Source: Prorocentrum cordatum
Taxonomy: Eukaryota; Sar; Dinophyceae; Prorocentrales; Prorocentraceae
Assembly (NCBI GenBank): GCA_963575745.1
Contig: CAUYUJ010019270.1
Coordinates: 544,931 to 608,930, forward strand
Length of the DNA: 64,000 bases
Direction: 5' to 3'
This document shows positions 51,536-62,340 of the stretch, piece by piece. The position numbers were made by a program, and so were the translations under genes. Under the pieces are notes generated by a model that saw only the letters and a list, made by a program, of their open reading frames with translations, had not been told where the DNA came from and did not search any database. The first letter of the stretch is position 1; each line of letters opens with the position of its first letter.

Positions 51536-51551
51536 CCAGGCTTTGCCAGCC
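51536..51551. repeat. CCAGGCTTTGCCAGC palindromic 16-mer, representative copy
   Basis: The first of about eleven copies or close variants between 51.5 and 60.1 kb (also 53182, 53466, 54411, 54617, 55213, 55402, 55568, 55884, 59548 and 60048). The core is GGC-TTT-GCC. Some lie in reading frames, where they encode PGFASA or ALPAP, and others outside. Confidence 0.75.
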
Positions 51552-51554
51552 GAG

Positions 51555-53443
51555 ATGCTCGACAAGAACGTGGAGGCGCTGAAGAACATGAACGCCCAGA
51601 CGGCCAAGTGCGCCAAGTGGCGCGCGAGAGTTCTCGACCCGAAGGTCATTGATTACACGTTCACAGCGAGGCGCGCAAAAAGTGGAGGCGCATAAGTTCA
51701 GGTGCGTTTTGGTGTCCAACGCGCCCGCGCAGCACATGCTCGGCGCGGCGCCCTTCAGTTTCAAGAATCGGACTGCGGCAGTGGAAGCCTTCAGAAAATT
51801 CGCGGCGGACTCCGCGCGGGAGCTCCGGACCCCGAGCTTCGACGCCAGAGCCAAGTCGGACTTCGTCGGCGGCCCGTTGAAGTCGGCGGTCTTGCTTTGC
51901 AGCCCATCCACACTGACCCGAGTCGCGCCCGCCAGCGCGGAAGCGTTGGCGCATCCCGCTAAGGGGCTGCAGATCGCAGTGGACATCGAAGGCATCGTGG
52001 AGCTCCTCAAGGGAGAATGGCACTGGTGCAAACCACCGGGCGGCCTTCGAATTCCGCGGCAAGTTCCTCGGCATCGGCACTTCCGAGCAAGTCGCTAACA
52101 ACGTCAACCTCTTAACCGTGGCCGGGGCGGAGTTCGCGGACGCTGGCGGCGGGAAGATCGCGGTGGCCGCGTGGCCAAAGGCGCGCGAGTACTTCGCCAA
52201 CGTGCGCCCGGGGTCTGGCGTCGCCGTGCACGGATGCAGCGCCGCGCTTGAGAACGGCGAGGTGAAGATCAACATCTGGCCGGGGGCTCACATCAGCACC
52301 GTTGGCGATCAGGCTCAGTCTTTGACAAGCTTGGACGCCGCCGGTCTGTCGGCCGAGGTGCTCGCCGCTCAGTGGGCGCCGTCTTCCGGCGGCGGTTTAA
52401 CGAATGTCATGGAGGCCGCGGCGCGCTCCACGCGCGCTGCGGCGTCGGCCGACGCGATTGCCCACCCCCAGCCCATCGCGTTTCAGATCAACCGCTGCCT
52501 CCTGGACGCGCCGCTACAGAGGGGCACGATGTGCGCGCGGGACGGCCGCCTCTTCCTCCGGAATTGCCGTCTTCGGGATGCCGCAGGGGGGGTGGGCGTA
52601 GACGTGGTCACCGATACCGCCCCGACACTCTACGATTGCTCGACTCCTGGCGAGGCGACGGCCCAGCTTGACGCCCAGTCCTTGACAGGCGCCAAGTACC
52701 GGTTCAACATTCGGGGCGTTCTCCGCCAGGAGAACGGGGTGGCCAAGCGATGCATCATGGAGGTGGCCATCGCGCCTCTGGACACAGTGGTTTCCACGAG
52801 TGCCTTGCGCATGTGCTGCGGCCTCTCCGCGGTGTCTGGCGACGTCGCTCTGCCGGCGCCTGTGAGTCGCATCGTCGAGGATCCGCTCCAAGGTTTGGCA
52901 GTCTGCCGCGACGGTGCCAACGACGTCGGCGCAAACCCGGCGCGGCTGCTGGTGCGCGGCCAAGGCGAAACCAAAATGGAGTCCCTCGACGATGCGAAGG
53001 CGCTCGCAGATCAGGTTTTCAAGGTGTCCTGGACAGAGACCTTGCGTCTACTGACCGACCCGACGGAGGGCGCAAATGGTAAGATCAATTTGGTTGAGCA
53101 CTGCGACTTCAACTAGATGTTGGCGCACCGCTGGGACACAGAAGCGGCTCTCGTGCTCGCCTCAGCCGTCGCGCGCCCGGCGCCAGGCATTGCCAGCGCG
53201 GCCGACGGGCCGTGCCGAACAGCCACGATCGAGCACGTCGTCAAGCTCTCGAAAGATGAAGTCCTGGCGCTGCAGACGAGCACGGCAGCGGAGTGGAAGG
53301 CCATTCAGACGAGCCCGCAGCCGGGCCCCAGTCCGGCGGCGCCCCCCATGTCCACCAAACAAGTGGACTGCAGTTATTGGTCGGAGGAGCGCCAGCCTAA
53401 TCTCAGGCGTCTCCAATCCGAGCCGCAGTCCCCGAAAGCGTAG
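51555..53443 (+). pseudogene. OB-fold-like (RPA-type) conserved protein, frame-broken
   Basis: From the ATG at 51555: AEMLDKNVEALKNMNAQTAK, VLDPKVIDYTFTARRAK. A +1 step at an A5 run (~51675) leads to AHKFRCVLVSNAPAQHMLGA and LQIAVDIEGIVELL. A second +1 step (~52025) gives AAFEFRGKFLGIGTSEQVAN, then GKIAVAAWPKAREYF, GSGVAVHGCSA, EVKINIWPGAHIST and a long well-preserved part to 53116. After an in-frame TAG the same frame continues as MLAHRWDTEAALVLASAVAR to 53443. The strand pattern resembles ssDNA-binding OB folds; I recall similar multicopy proteins from dinoflagellates. The mostly intact final 332 codons suggest recent damage. Confidence 0.45.
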
Positions 53444-53809
53444 AACAGCGAACGTGTCTCGGCGCTTGGCTTTGCCAGCGCCCGCCGGGCAACGACCGCT
53501 ACAATCGCGACCGCTACAAGCATTGCCGCATGAGGGTCCCCTGGTCGTCGCGGTCAGTGAGCGGGCCGGCCGGGCTGCCGAATCTTCTCGATCAATTTTG
53601 AATTCACCTCGCCGTTGACAGTGAGCGGGCCAGTCGCGCTGCCGATCTTGCGCCGGGAGTTTCCGTGTCAACCGGCACGGGCGGAGACAAAGAGACAGCG
53701 GCATGTGCGTCGAGCGGCATGCGTGTCGAGTGGCATGGGTGCAAGGGATGCATGTGTTCTCGTTAAGTTTTTCAATCGAGATCGCGCGAGGGATGCTGAG
53801 AGGGATGGT

Positions 53810-54055
53810 GAGCTCGAGTGCGGGATCGATGGTGATATCGACAGTGAGATCGATCGAGTGAGATAGAAAATGAGATCGGTAGTAAAACCGATAGTGATAT
53901 CGATCGTGAGATAGATTGCGAGATCGATGGTGAGATCGATAGTGAGACCGGCCGAGTGAGATCGATGATGAGATCGATTGTGAGATCCATAATGAGATTG
54001 GTCGAGTGAGATCGGTCGAGTGAGCTCGATAGCGAGATCGATCGAGTGCGTCGTT
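53810..54055. repeat. GAGATCGAT dodecamer array
   Basis: Units GTGAGATCGAT(A/C)G with variants; same family as 51055-51400. 53450-53810 before it holds no supported gene. Confidence 0.85.
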
Positions 54056-54391
54056 GCCCCCCCCACCCCCCCCGCCCCTTCCTCGCCTCCTTATCGCCCG
54101 AAGGGTGGTCGCATAGGCTACCGCATAGGTGCCCCGCCCTTGCGAATGAGCGAAAAGTTGTAATTTCTTGGTTCCGGAGCCGATCCGCTGTGCAATTTCA
54201 CGCCGCACCGAAGCCCCCGGAGGCCGCAGTGAAGGCCTCCGTGTCTTCATGATGGTCTCTGGTGGCCCTGTTCGGGCTCGGGCCCGTCCCATCTGAGAAG
54301 GGGGGGGCAAGGAGTAGACCGGAGCTTTCCGGGTAGCGGGTTCGACCCAAGCAGGGCGCTTGTTCCTTGCCGCGCCACTCCCGCGCTCATT

Positions 54392-55827
54392 TTGGCCCGC
54401 GCAGCGCGGCTTAGGCTTTGCCTGCCGCCCCCCCGAGCGCGCGCCGCCCCCGCGGGCGGCCGCGCGGGCGCCGCGGCCACCCAGGCGTACCTGTTGGAGC
54501 ACCGCGTCGACAAGATCTCGCGGCACACCGCCCTCAATAACCGCGCTTCCACGCGACCGAAGGTGCGCGGAAGGCGCTTGGCCAGGGCCGTCAAGCACTG
54601 CAAGGAATTCGCTGTGCCAGGCCTTGCCAGCGCAGGGCGGCGGTGCACCCTGACTTTGCCGAACAGCTTTTCAGCGGGATATGGCCGTCGGGTCGCTGTT
54701 GCGGGGGAAGGCGCAAGCAAAAACGAGGCGTCGGAGCTCGCTTGCCATCGAGCCGTCGCTTCACTCATCAGCAAGTCTCCGGTGGACTTTGTGCTCCGAC
54801 CTGGGCACTTGAAGGTGTCGCTGAACCAGCTGGTGGCCAATTTGCCCGGCGCCGACGCGGGGCGCCAGGCGCGCGCGCCCCTGCGCGCCTCCGGGGTGCC
54901 GGCGAGGAGGCAGACACGCTTGGCGCTGACGCGCGCATGGTTGCACTTTTGCAACAATGCGTGGACGCGCATGGCGGTGAGTTCGATCCATCTCAGATTT
55001 CACAAAAGAAGACGGGGCTCAAACCGAAGGGCGAGCGCGCGCGCCAGAAGTTCAACATGCTCTTGGTTCCTGGGGGGCTCAAAGCTTTCATCGAGAACCA
55101 CCCCGAGTTCACATGGAAGCCCAAGGGCAAGACAGGAATGGTCATCACATGGGCACAGGGGGCACGGCAGCTGGCAGTGCACAGCGCGCCGCTAAAGGAG
55201 GACGCCCGAGCACCAGGCTTTGCCAGTGCGGAACAGGAGGAGTGGCGCTGGGCGCCCAAGGAACAAGAGGAGTGGCGCTGGGCGCCCAAGGAACAGGAGG
55301 AGTGGTGGAGCTGGACGCCCACGGAACAGGAAGAGCGGTGGAGCTCGCAGAATGCCAGCGCCACGGCCGCAGCCATCGGCTCGGGTTCGGAGGTCGCGCC
55401 ACCAGGCTCTGCCAGTGCATCGGCCGGCATCGTCGCCTCGAGAGCCTCGGCCGCACCTTCAGACAGGGAGTGGCGCTGGACGCACAAGGGGCAGGAGGAG
55501 AGGTGGAGCTCGCCGAAGGCCAGTGCGTCGGCCGCCGCCGTCGGCTCCGGTTCCGAGGTCGCGGCACCAAGCTTCGCCAGTGCATCGGCCGCCGCCGTCG
55601 CATCGGGCGCATCCGCAACGCCTTCAACCGGGGAGTGGCTCAAGGCCAACAACGCGTACTACGCGAACGTGGAGTGGCCGAATTGGCAGAATGCCCGAGC
55701 ATCGGCCGCCACCATCGGCACGGCAGCCGGGGCCGCCCCCCCGCACGAGGACTTCATGCAGATGCTCTGCGACGGAAGGCAGCTGCGGGGGCGACCAAAG
55801 GGAAATCCATGGGACGAGTTGTCTTGA
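54392..55827 (+). CDS. dsRNA-binding-like protein with decapeptide repeats, one frameshift
   Basis: The first frame (from 54392, non-ATG; coding-like from ~54490) reads AYLLEHRVDKISRHTALNNR, then RRCTLTLPNSFSAGYGRRVA followed by EGASKNEASELACHRAVASL, which resembles the last strand and helix of a dsRNA-binding domain (GxSKxxAxxxAC). Near 54890-54920 the sense moves to the frame ending at 55827: MVALLQQCVDAHGGEFDPSQ, KFNMLLVPGGLKAFIENHPE, TGMVITWA, a small domain of unknown fold. Then tandem EEWRWAPKEQ decapeptides (55236-55320), Ser/Ala-rich spacers containing PGFASA from palindrome copies, and a C-terminal RPKGNPWDELS. Probably an RNA-binding protein. Confidence 0.45.
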
Positions 55828-56084
55828 CTCCCTGTGCCTCGATGGCGCCGAGCAAGACGTGAGTGCAAGGGGGGCACGGACTGCGCCAGGCTTTGCCAGC
55901 GCTCCCGTATTCTCCAAACAGATGAGGCACGCCTTCGCCGGCTTTCCAGCCGCCCGCCCTGTTTCGGCTAGCGGCGCCGTCAGATGTCGGCGCGAGCTCG
56001 AAGACGATGACGGTGCGATGACGGTGCGTCATCGTCGACCGCCGATGGGCTCTGTCGGCCGCCGATGGGCCGATGGGCCGCCAC

Positions 56085-56215
56085 TGAAAGCCTCTCGAAG
56101 GCCTTTGGGAGGCACCTCTGAAACTTTTGGGGGCCGTTTGAAGGGCCTCTTGGGGCCTCTTGTGGGCCTCTTGGGGGCCTCTTGGGGCCTCTTAAGGCCC
56201 TCTTGGGGCCTCGTC
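56085..56215. repeat. CCTCTTGGGGCCTC repeat, reverse orientation of the 1.7/3.7/9.0-kb family
   Basis: GGCCTCTTGGGGCCTCTTGT and similar; a further patch lies at 58050-58160. Confidence 0.6.
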
Positions 56216-56315
56216 GTCGTCGTCGTCGTCGTCGCCGTCGGAGTCGTCGTCGGGTCATCCCTTCACGCTCCCTTGGGAACTCCTGAATCGTTCCCGGTAG
56301 ATATTCATCCCTCCA

Positions 56316-56361
<46 letters not shown>

Positions 56362-56381
56362 GAGTCGGCGTCGGCGTCGGA

Positions 56382-56447
<66 letters not shown>

Positions 56448-56656
56448 GTCGTCGCCGCCGCCGTCGCCGCCGTCGTCGCCAGGTGTACGCAATGTAGCAC
56501 CAGGTGTAAATATTTATCCCTCCACTCGTCGTCGTCGTCGTCGTCGTCGGAGTCGGAGTCGTCGTCGTCGCGGTCGTCGTCGTCGCGGCCGTTGCCGCCG
56601 CCGTCGTCGCCAGGTGTAGGTAATGTAACACCAGGTGTAGATATTCATCCCTCCAC

Positions 56657-56687
<31 letters not shown>

Positions 56688-56759
56688 CGCCGCCGCCGCT
56701 GCCGCCGTCGTCGCCAGGTGTAGGTAATGTAGCACCAGGTGTGAATATTTATCCCTCCA

Positions 56760-56793
<34 letters not shown>

Positions 56794-56847
56794 GCGTCGG
56801 CGTCGGAGTCGTTGTCGTCGTCGGAGTCGTCGTCGTCGTCGTCGTAA

Positions 56848-56883
<36 letters not shown>

Positions 56884-57598
56884 GTCGTCGGTCGTTGCTG
56901 GGCCAGGGTGCCGAGTGGAAATTGCCTTGGTGTCGTCGTCGTCGCCGCAGCCGTCGCCGTCGCCGACGCCACCGTCTTCGCCGCCGCCGCCGCCGCCATC
57001 GCCGCCGCCGCCGTCGCCGTCGCGGCTGTCGTCGTCGTCGACGTCGGTCGTCGTCGTCGTCGGTCGTCGGTCGTTGCTGGACCGGGGTGCCGAGTGAAAA
57101 TTGCCCGGAGCTCCGGCGTCGTTTTCGTGTCGTCGTCGTCGGTCGTCGGTCGTCGGTCGCCATCGGCGAGGGTTGCCGAGTGAAAACTGCCTGGAGCTCT
57201 GGCGTCGTTTTGGTGTTGTCGTCGTCGCCGCAGCCGTCGCCGTCGCCGCCGCCGCCGTCGTCGTCGCCGCCGCCACCGCCATCGTCGCCGCCGCTGCCGT
57301 CGTCGTCGTCGTGGTCGTCGTCGTCGTCGTCGTCGGTCGTCGGTCGTTGCTGGACCGGGGTGCCGAGTGAAAATTGCCTGGAGCTCCGGCGTCGTTTTGG
57401 TGTCTCTGTCGTCGTCGTCGTCGCCGCAGCCGTCGCCGTCGTCGCCGCCGCCGTCGTCGACGCCGCCGCCGCCGCCATCGTCGCCGCCGCCACCGTCGTC
57501 GTCATCGTCGTGGTCGTCGGTCGTCGTCGTCGTCGGTCGTCGGTCGTTGCTGGACCGGGGTGCCGAGTGAAAATTGCCTGGAGCTCCGGCGCCGTTTT

Positions 57599-57662
<64 letters not shown>

Positions 57663-57850
57663 GTCGTCGGTCGTCGGTCGTCGGTCGCCAGCCTCACGAG
57701 GGTTCCCCTGCCGCCGCCGTCGCCGTCGTCGCCGTCGCGGCCGTCGCCGTCGCGGCTGTCGTAGTCGCGCTTGCCGTCGCCGTCGCCGCCGCCGCCTTCG
57801 TCGTCGCGGTCACCTCCGCTGCCACCGCCGCCGTCGTCGTCGGCGGGCGG
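56210..57850. repeat. (GTC)n arrays with two nested macro-units
   Basis: Macro-unit A (56275-56780, about four copies): AGATATTCATCCCTCCACTC, (GTC)n, CCAGGTGTAGGTAATGTA. Macro-unit B (56885-57600, about five copies): GGTCGTCGGTCGTTGCTGGA, CCGGGGTGCCGAGTGAAAAT, TGCCTGGAGCTCCGGCGTCG, then (GTC)n. All long frames here are poly-Arg/Ser/Val/Asp artefacts. Confidence 0.9.
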
Positions 57851-58744
57851 ACCGGCTGGCGGCGGCCGGAGGGGCCATCCAAACGTCGGGCGTTTCAAGC
57901 AAAGGCCGTTGCTGTGTTCCGGGGCCGTCGAAAAACGATTAAGCCCCAACCCTTCAGCACAGCCTGAGCACGATCCCTCGCACTATCCCCTCAGCACGAC
58001 CCCGCAGCACAACTCCCCAGCATAACATCTTGGAATCGCGTGGGGTCCTTTTGGAGAAACTCTTAGGGGCCCGTCGGAGGCCTCTTGGGGACCTCTTCGA
58101 GGCTTTGGGGGTCCCTTGGAAGCCTCCTGGGCCCACCTCGCGGGCTTTGGAGGCGCGCTGGGGACCATCCTGGAAGAAAGCAATCAAAGACAGAGGGCTT
58201 CTCCATGTATGTTGTCCGTAGCCTGCTTTGGGTTACAGGAGTGCTTTGAATTTGCTTACAGCGTACTTTGTAGCCCTCTTTCGTACAGCACGGCGCCGTC
58301 GCATTGAGATGTCCTCGCGCAGCTCCTCTGGACCTATGTCAAGATCAGGGCTATGGATCGGAGGAGTGGGCATGCAAAGACTTCTGTATCGGATAGCGTC
58401 GCCCTCTTTATGCATGGCGCACATGCTGTCGACGCCCCTGTGCTGAGGGAGATGTCCCATACACTTGGCCTCAAGAGACGCCAGGCACAACCTTGGGGCA
58501 ACGTCCGGAAACAGGACGACAATCTCTACAAAAAACTTGTCTTGAGAGCACCAGTTCGCCAAACCAGTACGAATCGCTTAGATTATGCAGATGTTCAGCG
58601 TTTTGTGTGGGAGTCCATGAAAGCCCGAGTGCTGTGTGTGACGTCGTCACGGTACACATTGAGTGAGCTCCCTCGGTCGCCCGTGCCGCTGGGCTTACGG
58701 CCTTACGCACTATCTGGGAGTTGTCCGACAGTTCCGCCGTCGCT

Positions 58745-58995
58745 AACCCGCCTCCACGGAGCGCAACGGGGATCATTTGGTCCGGCCGCGCCTCAGCCAC
58801 AGCGGGGCGCCGGCGGGACACCGCGCGCCGCCGGTTGCCGGAAGGGGCTCATTTGGTCCGGCCGCGCCTCGGCCACAGGAGACTTTCCTCTCGCCCGCCC
58901 ACGCAGCTTCGCCTCGCCCGCACGCACGGCACGCGCGAACACGAAACCGAAATCGATTTCCCGGTAGGGGGCGCTCTCCGTTCCACTTCGTTCTC
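58745..58995 (-). repeat. dispersed repeat, arm 2 (inverted copy of 50180-50390)
   Basis: The reverse complement matches 50180-50390. Within it TTTGGTCCGGCCGCGCCTC occurs twice (58777 and 58854 regions), so the outer part is locally duplicated. Confidence 0.8.
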
Positions 58996-59138
58996 GCGAG
59001 CAGCAGCGCTTTTGGCTGCTGGGGGCCCAAAGGATAGGAACACTGAACGCTCCAAATTGCGCTTCCTGGCGCGGTGGCGGGTATGGTCGGGGCGCCTCGC
59101 AAGAGAAAGCGTGGGCGAAGCACGGCAGGTGGTGCAAA

Positions 59139-59567
59139 GTGTACCTCTCCCGGGCCACGACGCCGCTGCCTGTCTTCAGCGCTCGACGCAGACTCACCGA
59201 CGGAGACCTCCGAGCAGCATTCCCTGGCGTCGGGCATTTCGCCCGCCTGCAGATCGTGACGGACTGTCGCATTATGCTGGGGGCACAACACGTGGTTATT
59301 CCAAGGGACCTGGGTCCAAGCGTAACTTTTGGGGGCCTCGAACTCACCCGGGGCTTGTTAGACGGGGTCATAGATGAGCTGAACAAGAGTGGCGAATTCC
59401 GCGCTAATTTTGGCGGCCGCATTCGAATGGACACTCTTGGACACTTGATATGCGAACTCCGGCAGGCCACATACGCAGGGTGGACACAAGCCCGTTTAGA
59501 TGCTTTCGTTGAGGAAATCGGGAACCTCGTGAGCAACTCGGGCTGCGCCAGGCTTTGCCAGCGTTGA
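59139..59567 (+). CDS. unrecognised 142-codon ORF
   Basis: Balanced composition and coding-like segments: FARLQIVTDCRIMLGAQHVV, GLELTRGLLDGVIDELNKSG, HLICELRQATYAGWTQARLD, AFVEEIGNLVSN. It ends in a copy of the CCAGGCTTTGCCAGCG palindrome, which supplies its last residues (CARLCQR), so the true terminus may be lost. No family recognised. Likely a fragment of a larger gene. Confidence 0.35.
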   Translation: MYLSRATTPLPVFSARRRLTDGDLRAAFPGVGHFARLQIVTDCRIMLGAQHVVIPRDLGPSVTFGGLELTRGLLDGVIDELNKSGEFRANFGGRIRMDTLGHLICELRQATYAGWTQARLDAFVEEIGNLVSNSGCARLCQR

Positions 59568-59737
59568 AGCGCGGATACTGCAGATTGATCGCGGAGTATA
59601 GTTCACGAGCCGTTGGCGCGCGCGGCCGTGCCCAGAGCAGTCAGGCGTGGTTACCTTGGGATATGTTGCAACACGCTGGCGAAAGCGTGCTTCTGAGCTT
59701 GAGTCGTTGAAAACAACGTGCCGCCCTCGGCTCGGCA

Positions 59738-59802
<65 letters not shown>

Positions 59803-59830
59803 CCGTCGCCGCCGTCGCCGCCGTCGGCGC
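59738..59830. repeat. (GTC/GCC)n microsatellite
   Basis: GTCGTCGTC passing into GTCGCCGTCGCC; no gene. Confidence 0.9.
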
Positions 59831-60199
59831 CCAGCTCCCCGGACCGGCGGCGAGGACTCGAGGTACAAGCCTCGAAGGTCTTCGAGTTTCCAACTTTCGG
59901 TCCTCGGAGGCTTCGCCCAGCCCCGTCAAAAATCACCTCGAACGGCCGCCAGAGGCTGACTTCGGCGCGCCCAGAGTGGCAGGCAGGGAGGATCTCTTCC
60001 GTGGTCACAGTGGCCCAGGCTGTTGTTCGCACGGCGCGTCAGTCTCCCAAGGCTTGACCAGCGCCACCAACGGTATCGGCGAAGCAACGGCCATCAGCAT
60101 CACTCTCGCAAGTTTCACGTCAGCTATCATCACGCCAGACAACTTATGAGTATGTGGGTTTCTTCGGTAGTGCAATTTGAACGAACCCTTCCTCCAAGA

Positions 60200-61560
60200 T
60201 TTTGTTTAACGAGCACTTCCTCCAGGATCCAAGAAACCTCTCCTGGAACGTTTTTTTTGAACGAGCCCCTCCTCCAGGATCCCCACAAACCTTCCTGGAT
60301 GGGGTCAGGAGGAGTCGGGAGGGGTCCCCAGGGAAGGGTCGGGGAGCGGGAGCCCTTCTGAGGAGTGGTCAGGGGGGGTCGGGAAGGGCTCCTGGGGGAG
60401 GGTCGGGGAGCGGGAGCCCTTCTGAGGAGGGGCCAGGAGGGGCTCCCAGGGCTCAGGGGGGCGGGAACCTCCCTTCTGGGAGGGGCCAGGAGGGGTCAGG
60501 AGGGGCTCCCGGGGGCGGGAACCCTGAAGAGGGGTCAGGAGGGGTCAGGACGGGCTTTTTGAACGAGCCCCTCCTCCAGGATCCGAAGGAAGCCTTCCTG
60601 GAAGATGCCAAGAGGGGTCGGGAGGGGTTCCCGGGGAGGGTCGGGGAGCGGGAGCCCTTCCCAGGAGGGATCAGGAAGGGTTCCTGGTGGCGGGAACCCT
60701 TCTGAGGAGGGGTCAGGGGGCCTCGGGAGGGGATATTTTTTTGAACGGACCCTTCGCCCAGGATCCAACAAAGACCCTACTGGGATTGTTGCTGTTTGAA
60801 CGAACTACCCCCTTCCAGGATCCAACAAACCGCATCCTGGATTGTTCTTTTTGAACGACTCCCCCTCCAAGATCCAAGAAACCATTCCTGGAGGTTTTTT
60901 TTTGAACGAGCCATTCCGCCAGGATCCTAAGAACCCCTCCTTGAAGGTTTTCGTTGAACGAACCCCCCTTCCAGGATCCAGAAGAAACCCATCCAGCAGG
61001 TTTTTTTTGAACGAGCCCCCCCTCCAGGATCCAGAAGAAACCCTCCCAGGTTTTGTTTGAACAAGCCCTCCCTCCAGGATGACAAAACCCTCCTGGAGGT
61101 TTTTCTTGAACGAACTCTTCCTCCAGGATCCAAAACAATCCTTCCTGGACGGGTTTTCTCCAGGATCCCCCAAAAAAACACCCTCCTGTATTGGTTTTTG
61201 AACGACCCACCCCCTCCAGGATCCAAAACACCCCTCCTGGATGGTTATATCGAACGGGCCCTTCCTCCAGAATCCCCCCCCAAAAAAACTTCCCAGACGG
61301 GTTTCTGAAGGGTTTTTGATGAACGAGCCCTTCCGCCAGGACCCCCTAACAACCTCCTGGATGCTTTTTTTGAACGACCCCCTCCCCCTCCAGGATCCAG
61401 CAAAACCCTCCCAAGTGTGTTTTTTTGAGCGACCCCGTCATCCAGGATTCCAAGAACCCTCCCTGGACGGGTTTTTGCTGAACGAGCCCTTCCTCCAGGA
61501 CCCAAAGAACCCCTCCTGAAGTTTGTTGTCGATCGCCCCCCCTCCAGGATCCCCCAACAC
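60200..61560. repeat. tandem array of hairpin + T-run units (~60 bp)
   Basis: About 18-20 units of the pattern T4-8 GAACGAGCCC(C/T)TCCTCCAG, GATCCAAGAAACC, CCTCCTGGAGG(T)n. CCTCCAGGA and TCCTGGAGG pair across a 10-15 nt loop in most units, and T-runs follow directly. The array is interrupted at 60300-60540 and 60605-60740 by G-rich GGTCAGGAGGGG repeats. Confidence 0.85.
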
Positions 61561-62320
61561 CCTCCCGGAGGTTTTTTTCAAGACGGGCTCGTCGTCCTGC
61601 CACACCCAGCTGCTGCCTGAAGCTTCGCCCGACGCCCTTCTTGATCCTGAACCGCAGCCAACCCCTGAGCGAAACTGGCCAGGAACACCCCCAGCTGTTC
61701 GCCGATGTCTTGCAACTGGGTCCTGACCTCTTCAGTGGGTGCCTTCTGACTCTGCTCTCGAAGGGCCATGGTGGCCTCCGCTCGAGCAGCGTCCAACTCT
61801 TGCTTAGCTGCATGGGTCTGCTCTGTTCTCTGCTGAAAGAGCTAAGCGCATACAGTTGTTCTGAAGGCCAGTGAATTTCTTGGGAGCACTGTCCCCCCCC
61901 GCGAATCCTGCTGCACGAAGCCTCCTCTGATGGCTGATCTTATCCCTCTGGCTTTGAGACAATTGTACCAGCATGTGGTTCCTTCGTCCATGGGAACCAG
62001 CATGCTTCCTCGTATCCGCCATGATGGGTGGGGCCTGTGACCGGCCTGGTCGAAGTCCCCATGTTACATGTTCCCAATTCCACTGCACTCCCTCCTCCGC
62101 CCATCGCCCGTCGGGCAATCGAAGCAACGTGGCAACGGGCTTGGCACCATTCGGGCTCTATCCTCCGCAATGGTCGCATTTGAACTTCGAGTCATTGTTC
62201 CAGGCGCTACAGGTCCTGCAGCCCCAGCCTGGCATCGCGGAAGAGATGGAAACCGAAGTCGAACACGCGCGCGTTCGAAAGCGGTCGGGTCCGCCCTCCC
62301 CCGATGCTCACATCCGAAGT

Positions 62321-62340
62321 CCCGAGCCAATGGCTAGGGA
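62321..62340 (-). other. older relict spliced-leader sequence
   Basis: On the minus strand TCCCTAGCCATTGGCTCGGG aligns with the dinoflagellate leader with a 2-nt deletion in the T-run and three or so substitutions. It directly follows the better copy at 62341-62362. Confidence 0.5.

Noticed and set aside
54387-54400. Spliced-leader relic before the dsRBD-like gene (TCATTTTGGCCCGCG)
   Set aside because: Nine matching bases only, and the diagnostic CTCAAG end is missing.
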